A DNA stretch of 64,000 nt from Streptomyces polyasparticus (GCF_014493765.1 NZ_JACTVJ010000018.1:186001-250000); one strand, 5' to 3'. Positions 24,359-33,907 are shown, counted from the first letter of the stretch. Made by a program: numbers and translations. Notes: a model not told the origin generated them from the letters alone.

Positions 24359-25483
24359 TCAGCGCTGGTGCTGCGCGTTCGCCACCGTGACCTCGACCCG
24401 CTGGAACTCCTTGAGCTCGCTGTAGCCGGTCGTCGCCATCGAGCGGCGCAGGGCGCCGAAGAAGTTCATCGAACCGTCGGGGGTGTGCGAGGGACCGGTG
24501 AGGATCTCCTCGGTCGTGCCCACCGTGCCCAGGTCGACCTTCTTGCCGCGCGGCACGTCCTCGTGGACGGCCTCCATGCCCCAGTGGTGCCCCTTGCCGG
24601 GAGCGTCCGTGGCGCGCGCCAGCGGGGAGCCGATCATCACGGAGTCGGCACCGCACGCGATGGCCTTGGGCAGGTCGCCGGACCAGCCCACGCCGCCGTC
24701 GGCGATGACGTGCACATAGCGGCCGCCGGACTCGTCCATGTAGTCGCGGCGCGCGGCCGCGACATCCGCGACGGCCGTGGCCATCGGGACCTGGATGCCC
24801 AGGACGTTACGAGTGGTGTGCGCGGCGCCGCCGCCGAAGCCGACGAGCACACCGGCCGCGCCGGTGCGCATCAGGTGCAGGGCCGCGGTGTACGTGGCAC
24901 AGCCGCCGACGATCACCGGGACGTCCAGCTCGTAGATGAACTGCTTCAGGTTCAGCGGCTCGGCGGCACCGGAGACGTGCTCGGCCGAGACGGTGGTGCC
25001 GCGGATCACGAAGATGTCCACGCCCGCGTCCACGACGGCCTTCGAGAACTGCGCGGTGCGCTGCGGCGAGAGCGCGGCGGCGGTGACGACACCGGAGTCG
25101 CGCACCTCCTTGATGCGCTGCCCGATCAGCTCTTCCTTGATCGGGGCCGCGTAGATCTCCTGGAGGCGACGGGTCGCGGCCTCGGAGTCGAGCTCGGCGA
25201 TCTCGTCGAGCAGCGGCTGCGGGTCCTCGTACCGGGTCCACAGACCCTCGAGGTTCAGGACGCCGAGGCCGCCCAGCTCGCCGATGCGGATCGCGGTGGC
25301 CGGGGAGACCACCGAGTCCATGGGAGCCGCGAGGAACGGCAGCTCGAAGCGGTAGGCGTCGATCTGCCAGGCGATCGAGACCTCCTTCGGGTCCCGCGTA
25401 CGACGGCTCGGGACGATGGCGATGTCGTCGAACGCGTACGCGCGGCGGCCGCGCTTGCCGCGCCCGATCTCGATCTCAGTCAC
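24359..25483 (-). CDS. GuaB3-type IMP dehydrogenase-related protein lacking the catalytic Cys
   Basis: TIM-barrel protein of 374 residues from the IMPDH/GMP reductase superfamily, GuaB3 group, without CBS domains. Family landmarks are LPFLAAPMDSVVSP near residue 45, VIADGGVGWSGD, and MIGSPLARATDAPG. At the active-site loop, where GuaB reads GSICTTR, this protein reads GGGAAHTTRNVLG, so His replaces the cysteine that attacks the purine C2. Dehydrogenation through the covalent intermediate is therefore doubtful. GuaB3 proteins of some bacteria act as GMP reductases, but that also needs the Cys. It follows the true guaB gene (25612-27114) in the same direction, with a hairpin between, as in other Streptomyces. 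GTG start. Confidence 0.85.
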   Translation of the reverse strand: MTEIEIGRGKRGRRAYAFDDIAIVPSRRTRDPKEVSIAWQIDAYRFELPFLAAPMDSVVSPATAIRIGELGGLGVLNLEGLWTRYEDPQPLLDEIAELDSEAATRRLQEIYAAPIKEELIGQRIKEVRDSGVVTAAALSPQRTAQFSKAVVDAGVDIFVIRGTTVSAEHVSGAAEPLNLKQFIYELDVPVIVGGCATYTAALHLMRTGAAGVLVGFGGGAAHTTRNVLGIQVPMATAVADVAAARRDYMDESGGRYVHVIADGGVGWSGDLPKAIACGADSVMIGSPLARATDAPGKGHHWGMEAVHEDVPRGKKVDLGTVGTTEEILTGPSHTPDGSMNFFGALRRSMATTGYSELKEFQRVEVTVANAQHQR

Positions 25484-25551
25484 TTTGGGAGGTGCCTTTC
25501 CCTCTGGGTCCTACTGGGCCATGCCCGTCCAGTATCCCTGACACAGGAGCA

Positions 25552-25583
25552 AGGGGCGGCCCCGGGAATCCGGGACCGCCCCT
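25552..25583. terminator. Hairpin between guaB and the GuaB3-like gene
   Basis: AGGGGCGG (25552-25559) pairs with CCGCCCCT (25576-25583); part of the inner 16 nt can also pair. It begins 28 bp after the guaB stop, suggesting termination or attenuation before the GuaB3-like gene. Confidence 0.6.
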
Positions 25584-25611
25584 GACCTTCGGCTCTGTCT
25601 CAGGCTGTGGA

Positions 25612-27156
<1,545 letters not shown>

Positions 27157-27242
27157 CTAACGGCCTGGAGGGGTGTCTCATTCCACGAGCAAGATCATCG
27201 GTCTTCTTTGTACGTTCACACGTACGCAACCGACCCGATGTG

Positions 27243-27908
27243 CTACTGCTCGGCCAGCGCCCTGAGCCTGCTCAGGGCGCGGTGCTGCGCGACGCGCACG
27301 GCACCGGGAGACATCCCCAGCATCTGCCCGGTCTCCTCCGCGGTGAGACCGACGGCGATCCGCAGCAGCAACAGCTCGCGCTGGGTCTGCGGAAGATTGG
27401 CGAGCAGCTTCTTGGCCCATTCGGCGTCGCTGCTCAGGAGCGCGCGCTCCTCGGGCCCGAGGGAGTCGTCGGGCCGCTCGGGCATCTCGTCGCTCGGCAC
27501 GGCGGTCGACCCGGGGTGCCGCATCGCGGCCCGCTGCAGATCGGCGACCTTGTGCCCGGCGATGGCGAAGACGAAGGCCTCGAAGGGCCGCCCGGTGTCC
27601 TTGTAGCGCGGCAGCGCGAGCAGCACCGCGACACAGACCTCCTGCGCGAGGTCCTCGACGAAGTGCCGTGCGTCACCCGGGAGTCGGGACAGACGCGTAC
27701 GGCAGTAGCGCAGCGCGAGGGGGTGGACATGCGCGAGCAGATCGTGCGTGGCCTGCTTGTCGCCTTCGACGGCACGCTGAACGAGGGCACCGACAGTGGT
27801 GGTCTCGTCCTCGCGCATCGGTCCATGGTGCCTTGACGTCGCCCGATCCGCGGCACCGCGTCCGTAGTTGTGCACCGAAGCGTTATGAGCAGGTGCGCCG
27901 GAACTCAT
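27243..27908 (-). CDS. shbA: ECF sigma factor matching ShbA
   Basis: RNA polymerase sigma factor of about 221 residues, SigD/ECF-like. Region 2 reads [28 protein letters not shown], followed by [21 protein letters not shown]. Region 4 is [45 protein letters not shown]. In S. griseus and S. coelicolor the sigma encoded between guaB and bldM, ShbA, drives transcription of hrdB, the principal sigma gene; the location and sequence here fit. ATG 27908 has a strong GGAGGG ribosome site at 7 bp. An internal ATG at 27818 ([10 protein letters not shown]) lacks a clear site but would give a more typical N-terminus. No anti-sigma gene adjoins it. Confidence 0.85.
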   Translation of the reverse strand: MSSGAPAHNASVHNYGRGAADRATSRHHGPMREDETTTVGALVQRAVEGDKQATHDLLAHVHPLALRYCRTRLSRLPGDARHFVEDLAQEVCVAVLLALPRYKDTGRPFEAFVFAIAGHKVADLQRAAMRHPGSTAVPSDEMPERPDDSLGPEERALLSSDAEWAKKLLANLPQTQRELLLLRIAVGLTAEETGQMLGMSPGAVRVAQHRALSRLRALAEQ

Positions 27909-28074
27909 CCCCTGCGCCCTCCCCTCCCGCTCGACCGACTCGTTCCCGAGGAACTCCACACCCCAAGGATGCGGCATCGCACGGGAAACAGGGAAAACCG
28001 CTCCCGAGCGGGTGGGTCCGCCCATCCGCCGGCCCGCCCGCAGCGGCGCGGGCGGGACTCATCGGGGGCACAGA

Positions 28075-28686
28075 TCAGCGCACCAGACCCCAGCGGAAAC
28101 CGAGCGCCACGGCGTGCGCACGGTCGGAGGCGCCGAGCTTCTTGAAGAGCCGGCGGGCATGCGTCTTGACGGTGTCCTCGGAGAGGAACAGCTCACGGCC
28201 GATCTCCGCATTGGACCGCCCGTGGCTCATGCCCTCGAGCACCTGGATCTCCCGCGCGGTGAGCGTGGGCGCGGCGCCCATCTCGGCCGAGCGGAGCCGG
28301 CGCGGCGCGAGCCGCCAGGTCGGGTCCGCGAGCGCCTGCGTGACGGTCGCGCGCAGCTCGGCACGCGAGGCGTCCTTGTGCAGATAGCCGCGGGCACCGG
28401 CGGCGACCGCGAGCGCGACACCGTCGAGGTCCTCGGCGACCGTGAGCATGATGATCCGGGCGCCCGGGTCGGCCGAGAGCAGCCGGCGCACCGTCTCGAC
28501 GCCGCCGAGACCGGGCATGCGTACGTCCATCAGAATCAGGTCCGAACGGTCGGCACCCCAGCGGCGGAGGACTTCCTCGCCGTTGGCCGCCGTCGTCACA
28601 CGCTCTACACCGGGCACGGTCGCCACCGCACGGCGGAGCGCTTCGCGGGCAAGCGGGGAGTCGTCGCAGACGAGGACGGATGTCAT
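28075..28686 (-). CDS. bldM: Response regulator BldM
   Basis: Developmental regulator of 203 residues. The receiver domain (about 1-120) has the acidic pocket CDDS, the aspartate in LILMDVRMPG near 53, the Thr in MLTVAED and the Lys in YLHKDA. A LuxR/FixJ helix-turn-helix follows (LTAREIQVLEGMSHGRSNAEIGRELF, then SEDTVKTHARRLFKKL). Gene context (sigma, guaB on one side, whiD divergent) matches bldM of S. coelicolor, needed for aerial hyphae and sporulation. No histidine kinase is adjacent, consistent with its known orphan behaviour. Upstream lies a promoter matching the SigBldN consensus exactly. Confidence 0.95.
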   Translation of the reverse strand: MTSVLVCDDSPLAREALRRAVATVPGVERVTTAANGEEVLRRWGADRSDLILMDVRMPGLGGVETVRRLLSADPGARIIMLTVAEDLDGVALAVAAGARGYLHKDASRAELRATVTQALADPTWRLAPRRLRSAEMGAAPTLTAREIQVLEGMSHGRSNAEIGRELFLSEDTVKTHARRLFKKLGASDRAHAVALGFRWGLVR

Positions 28687-28822
28687 GACTGTCGTCCTCC
28701 GCGGCTCCTGCAGCTGATGCGCGTCACCTTGAGCCTCCAGGCTGAATACGAATCGTCACCTGTGCGGTTGACACCCTCGGACACCTGCCCGAGCGCTTCT
28801 CATTTCAACCGCCTCCGCACTC

Positions 28823-28850
28823 TCAACGACGGTCACTCGAAAGAGTTACG
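28823..28850 (-). promoter_or_regulatory. SigBldN-type promoter of bldM
   Basis: On the minus strand CGTAAC (28845-28850) is followed after exactly 16 bp by CGTTGA (28823-28828). This is the known SigBldN consensus, CGTAAC-N16-CGTTGA. The expected start site near 28815 gives a bldM leader of about 130 nt. bldM is an established SigBldN target. Confidence 0.85.
28833..28848. promoter_or_regulatory. Dyad inside the bldM promoter
   Basis: TCACTC-GAAA-GAGTTA lies within the spacer and edge of the -35 box of the bldM promoter. Each half fits the BldD half-site TNACNC, but the spacing is longer than in the BldD consensus. Candidate repressor or autoregulatory site. Confidence 0.35.
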
Positions 28851-29019
28851 GGTCGGTCGGCCGACTTCGGCACTCTACGTGATGGGCCGCTCACGGGGTT
28901 GTGATCACGGACATCGGGGCACCCGCGACCGCCGAGGATTCACCGAAAGCTATGCCCCATTTAGCGCCTTTTCTTCCCTTTCGGTGGTGTCTGTGACTAG
29001 ATTCGCAATCAGTCATATT

Positions 29020-29044
29020 TACATCTACTCAGACAGTAGATGTA
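29020..29044. promoter_or_regulatory. AT-rich hairpin upstream of whiD
   Basis: Perfect 10-bp arms TACATCTACT and AGTAGATGTA enclose CAGAC, 94-118 bp before the whiD start. The low GC stands out in this genome. It could be an operator in the whiD promoter or a leader stem-loop. Confidence 0.5.
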
Positions 29045-29137
29045 CGGCATGGGCGTCCGACCAGCCCTCGTCCGGGCACCTGCTACCGCCCGACCGGGCA
29101 TCGGATCCGCCTTCGAACGGTTGCAAGGGGACAAGCA

Positions 29138-29455
29138 ATGGCAGATTTCTCCCGCCTTCCCGGGCCGAACGCCGACCTCTGGGACTGGCAGCTGCTTGCA
29201 GCCTGCCGCGGGGTCGACAGCTCGCTCTTCTTCCACCCGGAGGGCGAGCGCGGTGCGGCCCGGAGCGCTCGCGAGAACTCGGCCAAAGAGGTCTGCATGC
29301 GCTGCCCCGTACGCGCCGAGTGCGCGGCCCACGCCCTCGCGGTGCGTGAGCCCTACGGCGTATGGGGCGGCCTGACCGAGGACGAGCGCGAAGAACTGAT
29401 GGGCCGGGCGCGCAACCGGCTCGTACCGGCGGCCAGCTCGCTCTCCGCCAACTGA
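29138..29455 (+). CDS. whiD: WhiB-like iron-sulfur protein WhiD
   Basis: WhiB-like (Wbl) protein of 105 residues. Four cysteines follow the Wbl pattern C-x29-C-x2-C-x5-C (ACRGV at 23, then VCMRCPVRAEC) and would hold a [4Fe-4S] cluster. The turn motif GVWGGLTEDEREEL and a basic C-terminal patch (GRARNRL) complete the family signature. Divergent position next to bldM identifies it as WhiD, which in S. coelicolor is needed for late sporulation and binds region 4 of the principal sigma factor HrdB. ATG 29138 follows AAGGGGA at good spacing. Leader region carries the 29020-29044 hairpin. It is striking that the ShbA-like sigma, whose target is hrdB, lies 1.2 kb away. Confidence 0.93.
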   Translation: MADFSRLPGPNADLWDWQLLAACRGVDSSLFFHPEGERGAARSARENSAKEVCMRCPVRAECAAHALAVREPYGVWGGLTEDEREELMGRARNRLVPAASSLSAN

Positions 29456-29536
29456 GGAAACGTTTCTTCGTACGGCTGCCTGCCCGCGCGTATCCGCGTG
29501 CGGTGGCCTGCGTACGGCTGGCGCGGGCCCGGCTCC

Positions 29537-30505
29537 CTAGTGGGCTGCGGCCGCGGACAGCCGGTCGGCGGCCGCCGCCAGCTGGTCGAGCGTCGCCGCG
29601 ACGGTCGGCACCCGGGCGAGGTCGGGCAGCGTGAGCGCGACGATCTCGCGGTGTACGGCCGGTTCCACCGTGACCGTGCGGGCGCCCTTCGGACGTACCG
29701 ACTCGAGGGCGAGCTCGGGCAGCACCGCGACCCCCAGACCGGCTCCGACCAGGCCGATCACGGCCGGGTAGTCATCGGTCGCGAAGTCGATCCGCGGCAC
29801 GAACCCGGCGCTCTCGCAGACGTCGACGAGCTGGCGGCGGCAGCGCGGACAGCCCGCGATCCAGGACTCGTCGGCGAACTCGGCGATCGACACCGCGTCG
29901 TCGCCGCTCAGCCGGTGGTTCTCCGGGATCAGGCCGACGAGCCGGTCGGCGAGCAGCGGGCGGACGACCAGGTCGTCCCAGTCGTCGGCAGTCGCGCCTT
30001 CGCCCTCCCGTCGCCCGCCGCCCCCCTTCTTCTGCGACGCGTCGCGCCGCCCCTCGTAACGGAACGCGAGCGCCACATCGCAATCGCCCTCGCGGAGCAT
30101 CTCGACCGAGCGCGGCGGTTCGGCCTCGACCAGGGAGACCCGGGTGCCCGGGTGGGCCGCGCGCAGGGCGGCGAGGGCCGCGGGGACCAGCGTCGAGCTG
30201 CCGCTGGGGAACGAGACCAGACGGACCCGGCCGGCCCGCAGACCGGCGATCGCGGCGACCTCCTCCTCGGCGGCGGTGAGCCCGGCGAGGATGCCCGCGG
30301 CATGCCTGACCAGGGCGTCTCCCGCCTGGGTCAGACGCATCTCACGGCCCGTACGGATGAGCAGCGGCGTGCCCGTGGACTGTTCGAGCGCCTTCATCTG
30401 CTGGCTGACGGCCGGCTGCGTACAGCCGAGTTCGCGGGCCGCGGCCGAGAAGGAGCCGGTGGCGGCGACGGCGCGGAGCACACGGAGATGACGGGCCTCG
30501 ATCAT
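29537..30505 (-). CDS. LysR-family transcriptional regulator
   Basis: Regulator of 322 residues. The winged helix-turn-helix at the N-terminus is typical: LRVLRAVAATGSFSAAAREL and CTQPAVSQQMKALEQSTG (about 8-45). The effector domain follows, with a Gly/Arg/Lys-rich insertion (KKGGGGRREGEG) near residues 165-177 and a segment CPRCRRQL with two Cys near 215. The target is unknown. The divergent neighbour is the MOSC-domain gene, whose start lies only 80 bp away, so control of that gene is plausible. Confidence 0.9.
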   Translation of the reverse strand: MIEARHLRVLRAVAATGSFSAAARELGCTQPAVSQQMKALEQSTGTPLLIRTGREMRLTQAGDALVRHAAGILAGLTAAEEEVAAIAGLRAGRVRLVSFPSGSSTLVPAALAALRAAHPGTRVSLVEAEPPRSVEMLREGDCDVALAFRYEGRRDASQKKGGGGRREGEGATADDWDDLVVRPLLADRLVGLIPENHRLSGDDAVSIAEFADESWIAGCPRCRRQLVDVCESAGFVPRIDFATDDYPAVIGLVGAGLGVAVLPELALESVRPKGARTVTVEPAVHREIVALTLPDLARVPTVAATLDQLAAAADRLSAAAAH

Positions 30506-30584
30506 GCCTCAAGCATAAGTGAGGCTTGGAGCCCGGGGCGAAAAGTGCTCGACGGCTTGGGTAACGATCTCTAGCGTGAGCGGC

Positions 30585-31244
30585 ATGAAGCTTCTGACTG
30601 TGAATGTCGGCAAGGCCGCCCCCGTCCCGTACACCGATCACCCCAGCGGCAAGACCGGGATCGACAAGCTCCCGGTCGAGGGGCCGGTGCGGGTGGCGGC
30701 GCCCGGCGTGGCGGGCAAGGGGCCGGGCGGGGTCGAAGGGGACTCCGTCTGCGACCAGAGGGTGCACGGCGGTGACGACCAGGCGGTCTACGCCTTCGCG
30801 CGCGAGGACCTGGACCGCTGGGAGAAGGAGCTCGGGCGCCCGCTGCGCAACGGGTTCTTCGGCGAGAACCTCACGACCTCCGGGGTCGATGTCTCCGGTG
30901 CGCTGATCGGTGAGCGCTGGCGGATCGGGTCCGCGGTGCTCGAGGTGACGTGCGGGCGGATTCCGTGTCAGACCTTCGCCGGGCAGGTAGGCGTCGAGAA
31001 GGGCTGGCAGAAGCGCTTCACCCAGGAGGGCGCTCCCGGGGCGTATCTGCGGGTGATCGAGCCGGGTGAGATCTCGGCCGGGGACATGGTCGAGATCGTG
31101 CACCGGCCCGACCACGACGTGACCGTCGCCGTGCAGTTCCGGGCGGCGACGCTCGACCGCTCGCTGCTGCCGCGGGTCCTGACGGCGGGGGAAGCGCTGC
31201 ATTACGAGGCGCTCGAGAACGCCCGCAAGTACGTGGAGAAGTAA
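30585..31244 (+). CDS. MOSC-domain protein, YiiM-like
   Basis: Protein of 219 residues in the MOSC (molybdenum cofactor sulfurase C-terminal) superfamily. The conserved region contains DQAVYAFAREDLDRWEKELG, RNGFFGENLTTSGVDV, and the metal/sulfur-carrying Cys in GRIPCQTFAG. A C-terminal extension ends in NARKYVEK. YiiM-like proteins reduce N-hydroxylated compounds in Escherichia coli, so a molybdenum-cofactor-dependent detoxification role is a fair guess. ATG 30585 lacks a ribosome site, but TAGCGT (30572-30577) lies 7 bp before it, so the mRNA is probably leaderless. Divergent from the LysR gene. Confidence 0.85.
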   Translation: MKLLTVNVGKAAPVPYTDHPSGKTGIDKLPVEGPVRVAAPGVAGKGPGGVEGDSVCDQRVHGGDDQAVYAFAREDLDRWEKELGRPLRNGFFGENLTTSGVDVSGALIGERWRIGSAVLEVTCGRIPCQTFAGQVGVEKGWQKRFTQEGAPGAYLRVIEPGEISAGDMVEIVHRPDHDVTVAVQFRAATLDRSLLPRVLTAGEALHYEALENARKYVEK

Positions 31245-31311
31245 GGGAGTTGAGCCCGCTCCGCACGCCGGGCCCGGCCCGCACCCTGTCCGGGTCCGCG
31301 CCCCGCCTCCC

Positions 31312-31333
31312 GTAAGGGGCGGGCCCGGGGCGT
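31312..31333. terminator. Probable terminator after MOSC gene
   Basis: Eight base pairs (one G.T) between 31312-31319 and 31326-31333, 68 bp beyond the MOSC stop. Confidence 0.45.
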
Positions 31334-31385
31334 CTCAGGGCACTTCCCGATGGGAGGACGCGCCCGCCGCCGCGACCGTTGGAGC

Positions 31386-32933
31386 ATGACGAAAACCGAC
31401 GGCGCGCGCGGCGGGCGCAGCAGGCTCAAGCGGGTCCTCATCATCCTCTCCGTGGTCGTGGGTGTCCTGGTCGCCGCGGTGGGCGGGGGCTTCGCCTGGC
31501 TGTGGACGAGCGCCGATGTCAGCACGGTGGGCAAGGTTTCCTTCGATCACAGGCTCGCCGCACCGCCGTTGGCCGAGTCCACCGTCGGCAAGGACGGGAC
31601 CCGCGTCTTCGATCTGCGGATGCAGGCGGGCGAGAAGGAGTTCGAGGACGGGCGTCGGACGCCCACCTGGGGCTTCAACGGCGACTACCTGGGGCCGACG
31701 CTGCGCGCGAAGCGCGGCGAGAAGGTCGCGGTGCGGATAGCCAACGGGCTCGGCGAGGCGTCCACCGTGCACTGGCACGGCATGCATCTGCCCGCGGCGA
31801 TGGACGGCGGCCCGCACCAGATGGTCGAGCCGGGCGGCACCTGGACCCCGCGCTGGACGATCGACCAGCCGGCCTCGACGCTCTGGTACCACCCGCATCC
31901 GCACGGTGCGACCGAGAAGCATGTGCAGCGCGGGCTCGCCGGGATGTTCCTGCTCGACGACGAGAAGTCGGCCGCGCTCGACCTGCCCGACGAGTACGGC
32001 GTGAACGACATGCCGGTGATCGTGCAGGACGTGAGGTTCGACGGCGCGAAGTTCGACCACGGGCACGGGCTGATGCAGAACACCGGCTTCCTCGGCGACC
32101 GCACGATGGTCAACGGCACGCTCGATCCGTACATGGAGGTCGGCGACGAACTGGTCCGGCTGCGGCTGCTCAACGCCTCGACCGCCCGCGTCTACGACTT
32201 CGGCTTCTCCGACGGCCGCGCGTTCGCCCTGATCGGCACGGACGGCGGCCTGCTCGAAGCGCCCGCGCGGATGGACCGGCTGCAGCTCTCTCCCGGTGAG
32301 CGCGCCGAGATCGTGGTACGGATGAAGCCGGGCGAGCGGACCGTGCTGCGCAGCTTCCCGCAGGACAACTACGGGGATGCCTGGCAGCGGCGGTTCGGCG
32401 GGGGCGACGACTCCTTCGACGTACTGGAGCTGCGGGCGAAGCAGTCCCTGCGCGACTCCCCCGAACTGCCTTCCCAGCTAGGCGAGTTGGAGGTGCCGGA
32501 CGGAACCGACTCCGCGAAGGAGCGCTTCTTCGGTCTGGAGATGTCCGGGATCAACGGGCGCCCGATGGACATGGGCCGGATCGACGAGGTGGTGACGCGG
32601 GGTACGGCGGAGACCTGGACCGTGCGCAATGACGACGGGATGCCGCACAACTTCCACGTACACGATGTGCAGTTCAGGGTCCTGGAGGTGGACGGCGAGC
32701 GGCCGCCGCCGGAGCTGCGCGGCGCCAAGGACACGGTGTTCGTGCCGGGTGGTACGACGGTGAAGCTGGCGATGCGCTTCGACGGTCCGGCCGACCCGGA
32801 CACGCCGTACATGTACCACTGCCATCTCCTGTACCACGAAGACGGCGGAATGATGGGCCAGTTCGTGGTCGTCGAGAAGGGGCAGCGGGCCGGGACGCCT
32901 GCCGGGTCCGAGAGCGGGCACGAGGGTCACTAG
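31386..32933 (+). CDS. Membrane-anchored multicopper oxidase
   Basis: Oxidase of 515 residues. An N-terminal helix (about 17-38, LIILSVVVGVLVAAVGGGF) anchors it with the enzyme outside. All four copper-ligand motifs are present: HWHGMH near 133, WYHPHPHG near 175, HNFHVHD near 421 and the type 1 region YHCHLLYHEDGGMMG near 480 with an axial Met. It belongs to the three-domain CueO/bilirubin-oxidase-like group and could oxidise Cu(I), metals or phenols. The C-terminus is His/Glu-rich (ESGHEGH). ATG 31386 is preferred; an in-frame ATG 12 codons upstream would add Arg-rich residues. No copper regulator is adjacent. The stop codon TAG overlaps the likely -10 box of the next gene. Confidence 0.9.
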   Translation: MTKTDGARGGRSRLKRVLIILSVVVGVLVAAVGGGFAWLWTSADVSTVGKVSFDHRLAAPPLAESTVGKDGTRVFDLRMQAGEKEFEDGRRTPTWGFNGDYLGPTLRAKRGEKVAVRIANGLGEASTVHWHGMHLPAAMDGGPHQMVEPGGTWTPRWTIDQPASTLWYHPHPHGATEKHVQRGLAGMFLLDDEKSAALDLPDEYGVNDMPVIVQDVRFDGAKFDHGHGLMQNTGFLGDRTMVNGTLDPYMEVGDELVRLRLLNASTARVYDFGFSDGRAFALIGTDGGLLEAPARMDRLQLSPGERAEIVVRMKPGERTVLRSFPQDNYGDAWQRRFGGGDDSFDVLELRAKQSLRDSPELPSQLGELEVPDGTDSAKERFFGLEMSGINGRPMDMGRIDEVVTRGTAETWTVRNDDGMPHNFHVHDVQFRVLEVDGERPPPELRGAKDTVFVPGGTTVKLAMRFDGPADPDTPYMYHCHLLYHEDGGMMGQFVVVEKGQRAGTPAGSESGHEGH

Positions 32934-32942
32934 CCTTGGGCC

Positions 32943-33716
32943 ATGACTACGGCTCTCATCACCGGTGCGACCGCCGGCATCGGCGCCGCCTTCGGGCGGC
33001 GCCTCGCGGCGGACGGACACAATCTGGTCCTCGTGGCCCGGGACACCGCGCGGCTCCGGGAGCAGGCGACCGAGCTGCACGACCGGCACGGGATCGAGGC
33101 CGAGGTCCTCGCGGCCGACCTGGCGACGGACGGCGGCATCGAAGCCGTCGAGAAGCGCCTCTCGGATCTCCGCAACCCGGTGGACCTGCTGGTCAACAAC
33201 GCGGGCTTCGGCAACAAAGGCCGCTATCTCGAGGTCTCCATGGCCGACGAGCTGACCATGCTCAAGGTGCACTGCGAGGCGGTGCTCCGGCTGACGTCGG
33301 CGGCGGCCGCGTCGATGCGTTCGCGCGGGCGCGGCGGGGTGGTGAACGTGGCCTCGGTCGCGGCCTTCGTCCCTCGCGGTACGTACGGTGCGTCGAAGGC
33401 CTGGGTCGTCCAGTTCACTCAGGGCGCGGCCAAGGATCTGGCGGGCTCGGGGGTCCGGCTGATGGCCCTGTGCCCCGGCTTCGTCCGTACGGAGTTCCAC
33501 GAGCGGGCCGGTATGAGCACGGACAACATCCCGTCGTGGATGTGGCTCGACGCGGACAAGGTGGCCGCGTCGGCCCTGTCGGACCTCGCCCGCGGCAAGA
33601 CGGTCTCGATCCCGGACCCCCGCTACAAGGCACTCCTGGGCGCGGCGAAGTTCGTGCCGCGGAACCTGCTCGGCGGGATCACGTCGAAGACGGGCCGCAA
33701 GTACGGGCCGCAGTAG
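32943..33716 (+). CDS. Short-chain dehydrogenase/reductase
   Basis: NAD(P)-dependent oxidoreductase of 257 residues. The nucleotide-binding motif TGATAGIGAAFGRRLA is near residues 6-21, NNAG near 87-90, the catalytic Ser region VVNVASVAAF near 138 and YGASKAW (Tyr-x3-Lys) near 150. The substrate is unknown; it resembles the SDR group often annotated as DltE/ketoacyl reductase-like. TAGCCT, formed by the stop codon of the upstream oxidase plus 3 bp, lies 6 bp before the ATG, and no ribosome site is visible, so a leaderless mRNA is likely. Confidence 0.88.
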   Translation: MTTALITGATAGIGAAFGRRLAADGHNLVLVARDTARLREQATELHDRHGIEAEVLAADLATDGGIEAVEKRLSDLRNPVDLLVNNAGFGNKGRYLEVSMADELTMLKVHCEAVLRLTSAAAASMRSRGRGGVVNVASVAAFVPRGTYGASKAWVVQFTQGAAKDLAGSGVRLMALCPGFVRTEFHERAGMSTDNIPSWMWLDADKVAASALSDLARGKTVSIPDPRYKALLGAAKFVPRNLLGGITSKTGRKYGPQ

Positions 33717-33811
33717 CGGCCCGCCCAACTCCGGCCTCGGGCGGCTGACGCTCCGTTCCGTTCCGTCTCGTCGGCTTGGCCCGCGCCTGCGGTTCGTTTT
33801 GGAGTCGGTGC

Positions 33812-33907
33812 CGGGGTGGGGTACCTGGTATTCGGGCAATGTGAGCCGGTACCGAGGGACTCACGTTGTCGATAACGGACCGCCCAAATACCAGGCACCC
33901 CACCCCG
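33812..33907. repeat. Long imperfect inverted repeat, possible structured RNA
   Basis: Arms of 26 bp (33812-33837 and 33882-33907) pair with only two mismatches. The 44-nt interior holds two smaller hairpins: GTGAG/CTCAC (33841-33845 with 33860-33864) and CGTT/AACG (33864-33867 with 33874-33877). The whole 96 nt would fold as a long stem with branched top. It could be a small RNA, an attenuator or a miniature inverted-repeat element. Confidence 0.6.

Larger units (their letters stand above)
28687..29137. other. bldM-whiD divergent regulatory region
   Basis: 451-bp gap without a gene. It holds the SigBldN-type bldM promoter (28823-28850), a dyad TCACTC-GAAA-GAGTTA (28833-28848) inside the promoter spacer, an AT-rich stretch at about 28945-29045 unusual for this genome, and a 25-nt hairpin (29020-29044) upstream of whiD. 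Confidence 0.75.

Noticed and set aside
28833-28848. Calling the bldM promoter dyad a BldD box
   Set aside because: The two halves match, but the spacer is 4 bp where the consensus has one, so it was listed only as an unnamed dyad.
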